In this document: positions 1 to 11,010 of the stretch, piece by piece
Position numbering within the stretch: position 1 is the first letter of the stretch
Layout: every line of letters starts with the position of its first letter
Source: Saccoglossus kowalevskii
Lineage: Eukaryota > Hemichordata > Enteropneusta > Harrimaniidae
Direction of reading: 5' to 3'
NCBI RefSeq assembly: GCF_000003605.2
Contig: NW_003111474.1
Coordinates: 1-42,706, forward strand
Length of the DNA stretch: 42,706 bases
Made by a program: the position numbers and the translations under genes
The notes under the pieces: model-generated
Databases searched by the model: none
What the model saw: only the letters and a program-made list of their open reading frames with translations
Told to the model about the DNA's origin: nothing

Positions 1-270
1 GTAATAGTGGTTTACAAGTTATGTGAGATTTGTAATAGTGGTTTACAAGTTATATGAGATTTGTAATAGTGGTTTACAAGTTATGTGAGATTTGTAATAG
101 TGGTTTACAAGTTATGTGAGATTTGTAATAGTGGTTTACAAGTTATATGAGATTTGTAATAGTGGTTTACAAGTTATGTGAGATTTGTAATAGTGGTTTA
201 CAAGTTATATGAGATTTGTAATAGTGGTTTACAAGTTATGTGAGATTTGTAATAGTGGTTTACAAGTTAT
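1..270. repeat. 31-bp tandem repeat (satellite edge)
   Basis: Eight full units and one partial unit with a constant 31-bp period begin at 1, 32, 63, 94, 125, 156, 187, 218 and 249. Each begins gtaatagtggtttacaagtt. The units are identical except for one position about 23 bases in, where G (atgtgag) or A (atatgag) occurs in the order G,A,G,G,A,G,A,G. The ninth unit breaks off after 22 bases into unrelated AT-rich DNA. The array touches position 1, so its true length is unknown. The near identity points to recent amplification or continuing homogenisation. I see no coding capacity. Confidence 0.97.
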
Positions 271-3200
271 TATTTTATTTATTCACATTTTTTTCTACCA
301 TGAATACTAGTAAATACAAGAAAAAGTTGTAATATACCCAACTATCAGCGATTCAACAACGCCAACTTAGCATCTGAGTTTAGAACGTCCCACATTATGC
401 AGCGCAATCACGATGCTCTACGACCTGACTGTGTAACCAAAACGACCGCAGGTGGTAATATTCAATAAATTTGACATGATTATTATCTAGCCAGTAATTA
501 ATGATTTTTTGGCACTTATTTGGACCCGATTGTTCATTTAAAATTATGTTACATATATTGTCATAAGTTTGCACATTATGTCTTAACTGATTTGTATTTA
601 CAAAACAGCCCATCGTTAACTGAAAATACCCTATATTCGCTTATATGTGTGTCAACCGCACTTCAAATATCAACTCACCCTAGTTTGTAGTTAGAATAAA
701 TAATTAATCGCACAACAAAATATATGATATAACTTGTGATTTTGTATAAACTATGGAACTGATATTACCTGGTCTATTTATACAAATTACAAATTCCTAT
801 TGATTTCTCGTCGGTACCCAGCTCAAATTAAACACCTATTAATGAAATCCTAGCTGAATAAACGCGACATTCATAAACTACATGTGAAAACGTCCAGCCG
901 TAATGTTCACGTAAATTAGTATTGATTTGAACATAGTATAAAAAATATTTATATTTGAATAGTATAAAGTAATTTACAAGAATGACCATGTAATCCCAAT
1001 GTTTTATTCACTTTTTATACTTACAGTAGGCAGATCTAGCGATTGCGAGCCAGTATGTGGAAAAATATATTATTTAGTTTTATTATTCGACATGGGAAAT
1101 CTGATAAAACGAGAAAATAAAATATTCAAGTACGGGGAAAGAGGTATAGTGATGTATACAAGGCATGTTTTAATTCCACTTTGTTATCGCTATTTTCGAT
1201 CATGTCATCAATCTCTATGGTAACGGCGATTGTTTCGTATTGATTACTTCATACGGGAGTAGGCAATGTGTATGAGTAAGCATCTCATGGCCGATAAATT
1301 ACGAATGTTCAGCTGAAAAAGATTGTGCTTTCTGTTCTCATGAAATTCATTTTGTTATACTATTAGATATGGCCCAATATAGCGGGTAATTTATGGTGTT
1401 TATTTTATTTGCGTGCTCTTACTTTCTATAATCAGGAATGCATTAATCGATTGGGACGCTCAGGGAACTTACAACAACATGTCTGTATTTGCCTGGCAAT
1501 TACAGCTGTGTGAAACGTACACTCAAAACTGTGAGTGGTAGAGAGATTACGCTGCTCGCCTAAGTGACATTTGCTTTGTTTGGTTTGGCTTCGTGTTGAA
1601 GCGTTGCCTTGACAAGCTAACACGTAAATGTATGCAATAACTCACGTTTGTGAATCATTATAAATAGTTCAGAGACACCGTTTCTCCAAAATCACGAACT
1701 AGAGAACATAATTACTTGCAAATAAGTTTTCGGCAAAGTATTTCCATGGTTACATAGCGATAATGCTTTCCAGGACATATATATTTGATACCCTAGTATG
1801 CATTCGTCGTCGTTGTTGAAAAGTAACTCATGAATTTTAAAATAACTGCAGTTTCTTGTGGCGCCTTTCGTAAATTAATAATTCACATATATAATTAATT
1901 AATGCGATCCAAATGACTGTCGACTAGGTATGAAATATATCAAACATTATTTCCTGTTGTATATTACCAAGCATATTTCAGAGCAGCATGTTGTATCTTA
2001 TGTTTCATCCACAATATTATAAAAACAGAAAACATATATGCTATATAGTTAATTACTCCACCACCTGTTAGTGATGTCATAGAACAAATACTCGTTAAAT
2101 GGCTTAATTGGGACGGATTTGGGTAGTTTTATGTATTATTGCCTACTTATTACAGTGACACGGAAACATAAAACTATTATATTTTTTTTACATTCTACGT
2201 GATAAACACAATTTGTTTTACTGTCTTTATTGTCACTAGTTCCTTTATACCCAACAAAACAATATTGTTTGTGAACAAATGAGAGCAACTACCTTTAGAG
2301 TGAGTTTAAGTATGTGTTAATGCAACTTTGAATTGTAAGTACGATCGTTAAGTCAAGGTCCCGTCATGTATTGCCATAGGCACCTGATAACTTTATCTGT
2401 GTCGAATCTGTCGATTTTTTGACTCTATCGTATGTTCAATACATTCTTATCGCATAAACCCGACTTTGATCAAATGACTTTGTTTGGCTGTAAAATTTTA
2501 TATGTAACTAAGATAAAATAAAAATACGTATACACTGTGTATTCGTGACTTCTTCGACGCTTGCGCAATAAATGGAAACAAGCGCATGATGTCGTGCTCC
2601 AATGTTTTTTTCAGAAATAATATACATCCCATAAGTATGTTTCCACAAAGTAGGTTAATCGTTACAGTCGCTAAACAAACGGACATGTCATTATGTTTTA
2701 TTGTCACTCAATATGATAAAATAATACTATTTTGTGTACATCACTCACCAGATTGTAATATGTTTGATCTTGGGTTTCTTTGAAAGGAACAACGAATTCA
2801 CGAGATAATAATTGTTGTACTTACGCTGGTAAGAAAACTAATTATATTACCCAGATTTCAATCTCTCTCAGATCTGATCTCATCTGATGCATTTGTGTGA
2901 ATATTTCTCGCTTTGTGTTTCCTAATTTGCAATTGACGGATGTTTGATTGACAGCTCTTGCAAGAACGACGAGCGGTTGTTGGTTTATATTGTGCTAGTT
3001 TCAACCAGAAAACTGGTGTTTGTTCAATGCACTGCCATAATAGCGAAACACGCCGGGTGTCATTTCACCGCATGCTAACACGTACTCAGCTTGCCATGAT
3101 AGACGGAATAACTGTGTTTGTCACGATGAGTTAACACTATGGTTTTCTTACATGGTACGTTAAAACTTCTTTGCAAATGGGGACGAAATATGGAAATTAT

Positions 3201-4756
3201 AATGACGATCGGTTGGCCTCCCTGAGTGAAGGAAGTGAAACTGTGGCTCTACTAAGCATTTGTTCAGAGCATCGTGCGTATGAATCACGTGTGAAAGGAA
3301 CTAATGCCACTTAGTGTAAATTGCTAATAATAGGGACAGTGTGGGACAGTGTGGGTGTATTGGTATCCCGAACATTTAATCGACTTTATATCTATCTGGA
3401 GAACTAGATGTAGTTCACCGAACATGTTGTATTTGATAACATTATCCAAAGAACTATACAATTTAGTCCATCTATCTAGTGCGTCTACCATCTGCATTAC
3501 ATTAACAGCTGTGGGGTATTCTGTAAAATGTACGTAAAGCTACATGCAGTTCCTTTGTTGTTATACACGCACATGTATATGTCTATTCACCCACCAACGT
3601 GACGCCCTGAGCTTTGAAATAATCGCATCATTCTTTAAATAGAATCTATTTAATTGCTTACTCGTTGTGAAAAGAAATAATAACATTTCACAAATTATTA
3701 CTAGACATTGTGGATTAGAAAGAAAGGTGGAATTTTTTGTAAAGCTGCAATATACATTGAATGAATGTACAGTTTTACTTGAACAGGAAAGTGGGTTCAA
3801 GTGCCTAAGGTGAAGCTCGCCTCTCGGGACATCGGACACAATCCAGCCCTAGTCGGGTGCAGCCAAATGTCATGCGAAAAACTAATTGAATTCTCATACG
3901 CGATAATGCTAATCCACTAATCAAAAACATGATATGAACCAAAATACAGCCCAATTATATACCATCAATGCATATCATTATTCGAGCTAGTGGATTTTGG
4001 AACCCAGCTTCAGTGTACCAACTACGTGCGAAACGAATCATACGTTCACATTCGTGAGACATCCCACGACTTTATTGGTTGAAAGACATTCCCAGATACT
4101 TCATTCTGACCTAGTTGTCAATTACTCTAAATGTAATAGAAGATTCTGATTTAAAATCCTTATACAATGTTAAAGATGTCAAACGTACGTCTAATAAAAT
4201 ACACCAATTCAAAAATAGAGTAGGGTAAAACAATTTAGTTTGTTGCGAGTATAGTTCATTCTGAATGCCGACAAATTTGATATTCGCATGTATCTCCATA
4301 TGTTTTGTTCACATATTATACAGCCACAGTGTAATTCGCACAAAATCTCAAGCCATTCAGCTGTTGGTGGTCCAATTTTTGAATCAGATCTGCTTCGAAT
4401 TGTTTTGAATTTTAAACGACATTCGACTCTGTTTATGTGGGTTACGGATGTACCGGAAGCACATGGCACATATTAGTGATTTAACTCACTATGCTGTAAC
4501 TATGCCCGCACATAGTCACTATACAATGATGTATTCAAAACAATTTCTTAATTTCAAATTTACAAGTTCATATTTATATATGCATAGTCAACATTTAGAC
4601 ACTTTCGATTGAATCAGTGAATATTTGGCCTCACATTTGCACATTTTAAAACAGCCGACTGTGTTATTATACATCCACATCCGATTCGACAAGTTACCAG
4701 TATTCTACAACCGATTCACTGTAGTTTAATTAGCCTTTAAATAATAAACTATGAAG
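271..4756. other. AT-rich stretch without recognised genes
   Basis: I find no convincing exon, RNA gene or transposon here. Open frames are under 100 codons and overlap on both strands. A 10-bp unit (gtgggacagt) is repeated slightly more than twice near 3334-3357. The stretch at about 3780-3870 is locally richer in G+C and holds a GGTTCAAG motif resembling a Pol III B box, but no matching A box was seen, so it is not called. Confidence 0.6.
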
Positions 4757-4780
4757 AAATAAATAAATAAATAAATAATA
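4757..4780. repeat. (AAAT)n microsatellite
   Basis: About five AAAT units. The 12-bp string AAATAATAAACT occurs just before the tract (4739-4750) and again at its end (about 4773-4784). This is the pattern left by slippage or by a very short insertion with a duplicated target. Confidence 0.85.
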
Positions 4781-4784
4781 AACT

Positions 4785-6018
4785 GATTAGTATTAGATCT
4801 ATGAAGCAGGATTTACCAAACCAGACACAGTACTTCGTCGCATACTACTAATCCCAAGACTTCCCCGTAATTGGCACGTCTGTGTCATGTATTTTATATA
4901 ATACTGGCACAAATCCGCGATTAATGCGATTTACTTGATGCTCACTTGATTGTTGGAAATACATAATTATTAGAATTGGAACAGGCTTATCGCGGTGCAC
5001 TGGAATAAAAAATAATAAAACGAAACTCTTCCTAATAAATAACCTGTCTGAAAAGCGGTCGCTGTGTCTGCGACCGATTAAGTGAAACAAAAGATACACA
5101 TTAACCCATAGTATCACACATGAGTGATTGCCGTTTTACAACCATTAAAAAAATTAATAATGTTGTGTAACGCAGAGCGTAGTCGCAAAACAGTGCCATC
5201 ACGCTGTTAGCCATATGTCTTCTAATACAACGAATTCACAAAATAGTTGTATAATATATGTTCGGCGAGACGTCGAATGTCTAGACGTAGACGATCTTAT
5301 TTCTTCTTAATAAAGAAAGTAAATTAAACAAATGAAATAAATTTATCTTTGTGATTGGCTGATTCATTTAAAATGCAATGTTTATTCAGAACATGGGTGG
5401 ATTAGACAATAGATAACATACCGATAACTTAAGTCACAAGTGATCGGTACACGATTGGCGAAGCTAGTGTGTCAATATTAAGGATGACTATCATTGATTA
5501 ATACTTCAGTCGCGTGTTCGCAGTCGACGTAAGTGTAAGTATTCTGCTGATCAGACAAGATAGGTAATTATATAACAGTCTTGCTTCAATAGATTGAGGA
5601 TATAAATAAATTGCCTTTCAGAATGTGTCCGCGTTAAGTTGTCTCCATGGGTTCGCGCATAGTTCATTCAAACAACCGAATATACGTTAAATTATTGTTG
5701 ATATTTGATTTGTACCCCATAAAAGGAGAATTTCATCTCGTTTGGTTGAGATTGAATGTTACTTAATTAGAAGCATTTGTCTGGCCAATATTGTACATTC
5801 AATTGAACAACCATAAATGAGTCATATATCGTGCATTTATTAAATGTACGTAGTGCTTTCCTCTCTGCCGGTGGACATAAATTGTCGTCCAGAGCAGACA
5901 CATGTTTAGTCGGTAATATATGGCTTATTACGCGTGGATGTTATTGTTGGAATCGTTAATGACTAGCTTGTTAATCATGGCGCGTGATAAAAGGAGGTGG
6001 TCATCGCGTGAAATTGCA
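4785..6018. other. AT-rich stretch without recognised genes
   Basis: Nothing supportable was seen. The small minus-strand open frame at 4848-5117 has no recognisable motif and ordinary chance length. Confidence 0.55.
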
Positions 6019-6020
6019 AT

Positions 6021-6103
<83 letters not shown>

Positions 6104-6105
6104 TT
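6019..6105. repeat. (TTTA)n microsatellite
   Basis: An uninterrupted run of about 21 TTTA units, 87 bp long. Its translation gives the artificial YLFI repeats seen in an open frame across it. A second short TTTA tract in the same orientation lies 325 bp downstream. Confidence 0.97.
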
Positions 6106-6253
6106 CGTATTTGGGAGAATGGTGGCTTTTCGGAGGGGAGCATAAAGTATCGGTCACGCGTACTGTTCCTATCATCAGTGCACATTAGAGATCCAGTTGT
6201 TCCTATCGCAAAGAAAAGTGGTTTTCGTAACATCCGATGCATTTAAAAGCTGC

Positions 6254-6382
6254 ACCTGCTTGGGTCGTACTACACGTGGCAGTTTCCGCACCCGTGGGAC
6301 TATGACTGTCAGCCAGCCAGGGTGAAGAATGGAGTGAAACTTGTTCACCTTGAATAACCACGTGCCGATCAGGCAAGCAGGT
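6254..6382. repeat. inverted-repeat block between two TTTA tracts
   Basis: The arm at 6254-6279 runs from ACCTGCTTG to CACGTGG. It is answered in reverse complement by 6358-6382, running from CCACGTG to CAAGCAGGT. The middle of the arms is mismatched. The interior carries a smaller inverted pair (ggtgaa / ttcacc near 6321-6350). The block is richer in G+C than its surroundings and sits between TTTA tracts at 6019-6105 and 6431-6448. It could be a small foldback transposon or the body of a SINE-like element with a TTTA tail. I could not find both boxes of a Pol III promoter, so the class is open. Confidence 0.5.
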
Positions 6383-6430
6383 AGGAATGACTTGTCTGCA
6401 TATCAGTCGATTGGATACGGGAATCCATCA

Positions 6431-6448
6431 ATTTATTTATTTATTTAT
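6431..6448. repeat. short (ATTT)n tract
   Basis: Four and a half ATTT units directly downstream of the 6254-6382 inverted-repeat block. It may be the tail of an element, or an independent simple repeat. Confidence 0.85.
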
Positions 6449-8549
6449 CAAGTGTTGTTCAATTAGCTGTTATGTACAAGACAGTATGCTACAGTAATGA
6501 CACGGATATTACATTACTGTTGTACATTCTTTATTTTTACAAAAAACGTCGTAGATACAATACAACGTTGAGTAATTTTAGCGAAGAATTATTTTTCTAC
6601 ACCACGATTTTAATGAAGTGATTTTCAATAACAGCATGTCCTTGTAGCGGGACAGCACACCATGGGAGGGCATCAACGCATTAGAATTGTTAACTAGACT
6701 TTCCCAACCTGGTGTGGCTTTAGAAAACAAATAGCACTATTATACATCCGTGAATCTTTACATAGTTCGCTGAACAATTACATTATTTGACTATTTTAAA
6801 TTCGCGCATATCACTTAATATTAATAATAAAACACTGAAATGCCTTTAATGCGATCGCCATTGATTGTGAAAAGAAAGTGATACATATCAAGGCACAAAG
6901 TGTTACAACGTGGCACAAACCCGATATTACGCGAACGTGTTCAATCATGGTCAACTGACATACATGATATAAACAGTCAAAGCATTTACAACATGATACT
7001 CACCGCCTAACCCAGCATATTATCGTCAATCAAACAAACACGCGCGTGTGATAAACGTGCGGACTGTCGAATTACCAATCATGGTCAGAATAATATTTAG
7101 ACAAAGCTGTCAAAAATTGCTGCTCACCCAATATGTTTTAGCTGTGTAGTCGGCGTCAATCCCGGACGATGTGCACGCAGTCAAGGCTGGCGTCCTGCTT
7201 CCGCGATACATTGATCCAATCGTTATTTATCGGTGTCACGTGATCGTGTTTTGATGGTCATGGGAAATGTCATAGAAACACGTGCCCCGATACGGAAAAC
7301 GTATAATAACAGCTAAGTGAAAGATACTAAATAAACGTATACAATCAATGTGAAACAGTATAGCAATATATAATATTAGACACTCAATATACCAACTCAA
7401 TTTAAGTTAAAAGACAATAAAATGTAAACATAACAAAAACACGTACAGTCAATCTACTTTAGTGATTTTTAACGATTCGCCTTCTTTAATATGTCTGATG
7501 AGCTTTATCGTCTCAGTATACGCATTATTTCTCCAGTCCATACTGCGGTTGTATGAACGGCCATTTCATTGATGCATGTTCAAAACTTGACAGCTGATAA
7601 CGTAACGTAACTAGGCGCATAGCAGTCACGGTATAAAACGGCGATGTTTAACAATATTAGGGGACTGTTTGTGAACTTTTCTTTGTGCAGCATGTTCGAC
7701 CAGAAAATGTACCATTAGATGACTCCTTCGATACCTTCCAATCCCCATGGAAATTATCCAATTAAAGCTTGATAACGTCTTAGTTTGTACTCGTTGGTCT
7801 GTCCCTATCCCGCGCTTGCGTGGCGCAATGGCTACCACCCTTTAAATAAATGGAAGTTTGTCGTTTCTCTTGACGATACATGAAAAATTGCATTACGGTG
7901 ACTCAGTTAATAAAACGACCAAGAACTTCTGAAATACTCGCAAAATAAATGAGAAATTTAGGAACTGAAATGAAAATCCTGTGTTACTGTGAATGTGTGC
8001 GTATGTTTTTTTAACAAAAGCAAACGCAAACGCGATCTCGGTAGAAGCGAGTTCTTACAAGATTACTGAACGGAAAAATACAAGATAAAACACGAACCCA
8101 CATTAGACAATAACTTCACCAGATTAAAATCTACGTGCAATACGTAGCGATACATATATATCTTATTAATCTCGTCCCACTTATGTGATGCAATAACTTC
8201 GATACATTTCCCAACAATTAAGTTCTCAATGTCATTTCCTAAGCTTTGTACAACATTTTAACACCGATATTTTAAGCGGAAATGAATGGGAGATCGCCAA
8301 CCGAGAAATTCTATTTGAATAGATGAATTTAACTGTTAAGCTAGGTAGCATGCTTCGCGATCAACTCCCTACAAATAATGATGCTTGAGTTGAGGTTGAA
8401 AATATATACCTCTGATTTCTGATCAATCAATTTATTAATTTTAATAAAATCGGTCGTCAGTAAGGTCAAATACTAATTAAAGATTTTCTTAAAGCGCCAC
8501 GGGGCGTCGCGAAATGTTCAATATATGATTCACCTATGAAGTTGAATAT
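6449..8549. other. AT-rich stretch without recognised genes
   Basis: No supported feature was seen. Small open frames such as the minus-strand one at 7626-7838 show no motif. A locally GC-richer patch occurs near 7150-7205. Confidence 0.55.
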
Positions 8550-8671
8550 GAGGTTATTACGAGAATACCTCAAAGTATGCACAGTACAGCTGGAGTATCA
8601 ACAGACGCGCCGCGGAGGTCGATGCGCGGCGTACTGTCGGAGTGCATAATTTGAGGTATTCTCGTAATAGC
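8550..8671. repeat. palindrome, copy A
   Basis: The left arm begins GAGGTTATTACGAG at 8550 and runs through CAAAGTATGCAC to 8582. It is matched in reverse complement by 8642-8671 with only a few mismatches. Inside, ACAGTAC (8581-8587) pairs with GTACTGT (8631-8637). The core between them is rich in CpG and contains its own small GC stem (CGCCGCG / GCGGCG). The same palindrome occurs at 13881 and 18607, each time beside the same body repeat, so it is a dispersed unit rather than a chance hairpin. Confidence 0.9.
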
Positions 8672-8674
8672 TTT

Positions 8675-8921
8675 ATTATTATACATCTTTACCTTTCAAG
8701 GATACATCATGGGAATGCCGAAATCCAAGAAGTTTGAAACAGAATCAGCAAACCTCTTTGTGTTGAATCCGGTCAAACTCTGGGGCCGCCATGTTTTTTT
8801 TATTAGAGGAAGCTTACGCGCGTAATCATTCCATATTTGGAATTCGCATTTCCTTATATGGTAGGATGAAAACACCCCGCAAAATTACGACACGCTGTAA
8901 CCTATGGCCTTACGTAATAAT
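8675..8921 (+). mobile_element. MITE-like body, copy A
   Basis: This body of about 250 bp starts with ATTATTATACATC immediately beside palindrome A. It runs through shared blocks (ggaatgccgaaatcc, ccggtcaaactctgg, gccgccatgtt, cttacgcgcgtaatcattcc, tatatggtaggatgaaaa, acacgctgta) found in the copies at 13622 and 18789. The far end, compared with the other copies, lacks about 12 bases, so ttacg joins directly to taataat. There is no open frame, so it is non-autonomous. The superfamily is not assigned because the inverted ends are short and no clean target duplication was seen. Confidence 0.85.
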
Positions 8922-10195
8922 GGTGAATATAAAAAAAAATAATTGAAGAAAATATTGGCATTTTTACTTTTGAAATTATGGGAGGTGAATGAGACTTGAA
9001 GTGATGCATTTCCAGTATGTAAATACAGCAGTTTAATTTAGCATTTCGAATGTTCGATGTGTTTTTATAATCAATCATTATAGTTAACACCTGTTGTATA
9101 CGTCGAATAAAACCCATATTGAATACGACGCGGTTCTATGACTGTGGCGCCTTGATTAATTTCCACGCAATAATCAGTTACATTTAAACATCGAATATAC
9201 GGTGAACATTGTCTTTACCTGAATAATTGTTGCTGTCTTGTTGCCAAGTGAAATTTAAATGTGCTTACATACATAAATTAATAATGTTAATGTAATCATG
9301 CAAATTAGTGCTCCTCGCTGCTGAAATAATTGCTCCGATTATATGTATATTTAAATATCTCCAAAGTTGTCGCAACATATTCACCGATTACGGTTGCAAT
9401 TGTTTTTTTTGTTTTGTTTTCTGTGCAAGAGTATATGTCCTTATGTGGATATAATTAGTACGTTACTGATTCGGTGTCTTAATCAAATTAATTTAACTGT
9501 GTCCTCACAAACGTGCTGAAACACACACACCAATATTAGTACCACGTGATTAATTTTACTTAGCGCCTCGAACATTGAACTGTGAATAGAATACGAACTG
9601 TTGATTTTCCATATTACTGAAATAATATCATTCGATAGGAACCAATTGATCCCTGGAGTTCTCGAATAAATATTGTTGTTTTAATGACACATTTAGCAAT
9701 CAATTTAATAGTCAGCAGGGACTGCATTTTGAATGCAATAAAACATAGATATAAGCCATACATAGTCTTTATAATGACTGAAATTGGTTGTTTGAAACGA
9801 CAAAGGGTGATTGAGTGTGACCTCATTGTAAAGAGTGGGGTTAATTGTAAATTGAGGCTGGTGGTTCCAAGTGTTTGAAATTCTAAAAACAATTCATTGA
9901 ATATGATGTTTAAACTATTCTCTAGCACCGTAAATTAGAATGCCTGTTTTTGCCACGCGCATGATTGCACCTAGATACTTACGCGCACAGTTGTCACGTA
10001 CAATGTGGTTGTTCTGTGTATACAAGGACAGTATACAATAGAGTTGATAAAAGCGAGTTGGTGTTGCTTATTACGTACACGTAACCTCATCGAAGTATGT
10101 TACTGAACACTAACTACAAAAGACCATCTGCGTGTGTCAACACTGTACGGATGCCCTGCGTCATTGGTCACTTGTTTTGGGGTTATTACTTAATT
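8922..10195. other. AT-rich stretch without recognised genes
   Basis: Overlapping open frames at 9614-9928 (minus) and 9684-9878 (plus) occupy the same DNA and show no family motif. I regard them as chance. Nothing else is supportable. Confidence 0.5.
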
Positions 10196-10271
10196 ATTAA
10201 AGCGCCAACGACGTTGTGTTGTTTTAAAGAAACATCGAACGAACGCTGCGTGGTATCTATAGCGCTTTAAT
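10196..10271. repeat. 76-bp segment with 10-bp perfect inverted ends
   Basis: ATTAAAGCGC at 10196-10205 is the exact reverse complement of GCGCTTTAAT at 10262-10271. The flanks remain AT-rich, with weaker complementarity outside. It is too short to carry genes. It could be a miniature inverted-repeat relic or a chance pair. Confidence 0.45.
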
Positions 10272-10686
10272 TTTACAAGTGATATTTGAACGCACATGAA
10301 TTTTCGGAAACTGGTTTCTTTTGTCTGGTATATATAATTATGTAGTGTTACTACTCAATTTGAGAGGAAGCGATGAACGGCTATTCGGTGATTAATAGTG
10401 TACCCTATACACATGTCGGTGAACGTTTAGACTGAAGGAATATTTGATAGATGTAACAGGTGTAAAATACACTTTGTAATATATAAGAATGGTGAAGAGC
10501 AGGCACGGGAAATTGAATCGTGACAAACCTATTATGTGATATATCGACCAATAATAGGTAATGCTCTTCGTCAAAGATCATGCCAAGTGCAATCGCGCTA
10601 AACGATTTTGTTATCGATCCTCATCGACATCTCTTATTATCTGGGAACAGTTGGTCGTTTGAGTATCTTTCGTTGATATATTCCTT
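10272..10686. other. short AT-rich stretch without features
   Basis: No feature was seen in this interval between the 76-bp inverted-end segment and the first copy of the old direct repeat. Confidence 0.5.
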
Positions 10687-10806
10687 TGTACAATGGCATT
10701 GGTAATGACAATTCTTTAGAGCGGCACTGTCTCAAGGTGTATGTAGTCCACAAAGAGGTTGATAAAACAAAGTACAAGTTCAATTTATTTTCTGTTATCA
10801 AATCAC
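10687..10806 (+). repeat. old direct repeat, copy 1
   Basis: It begins TGTACAATG and ends ctgttatcaaatcac. A diverged second copy starts exactly 200 bp later at 10887, and a third is near 17490. Shared blocks in order are ggtaatgac, ctca, caca, gttgata, and tatcaaatcac. Similarity is about 70% by eye. It has no coding capacity and no recognised family. Confidence 0.65.
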
Positions 10807-10886
10807 CGGTTTTATTTACTCGGGTAAGAAGTGGTGACAGTCAAAGCCTCTAGATTGTGAAGTAGTTTGATAGCTTTAAGTGTAAG

Positions 10887-11010
10887 TGTACAATGACAAT
10901 GGTAATGACTTTTCCATTAACCGACACTACCTCAAAATGTACCTAGTCAGCACACAAATTGATAAGTTGTATAGAATAGTATACTACTTACATTTCTGCT
11001 ATCAAATCAC
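10887..11010 (+). repeat. old direct repeat, copy 2
   Basis: It begins TGTACAATG and ends ctgctatcaaatcac, matching copy 1 with an offset of 200-204 bp. It also shares attaaccg and cctca-aaatgt with the third copy near 17490, which shows that this is a dispersed repeat and not just a local duplication. The overlapping small open frame is not conserved in the other copies. Confidence 0.65.

Noticed and set aside
1-270. CRISPR-like array
   Set aside because: Units are directly abutting with no variable spacers, and the DNA is eukaryotic in character; it is a plain tandem repeat.
3561-3839. 92-codon minus-strand frame
   Set aside because: No domain, no splice or start context, and low-complexity hydrophobic stretches typical of AT-rich DNA.
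3780-3870. Possible SINE head with GGTTCAAG
   Set aside because: No A box at proper spacing and no repeat copy elsewhere in the window.
5920-6246. 108-codon frame with repeated YLFI
   Set aside because: It is a translation of the TTTA microsatellite.
9614-9928. 104-codon minus-strand frame opposite a 64-codon plus-strand frame
   Set aside because: Neither has a family motif; both occupy the same DNA, which suggests chance avoidance of stops.
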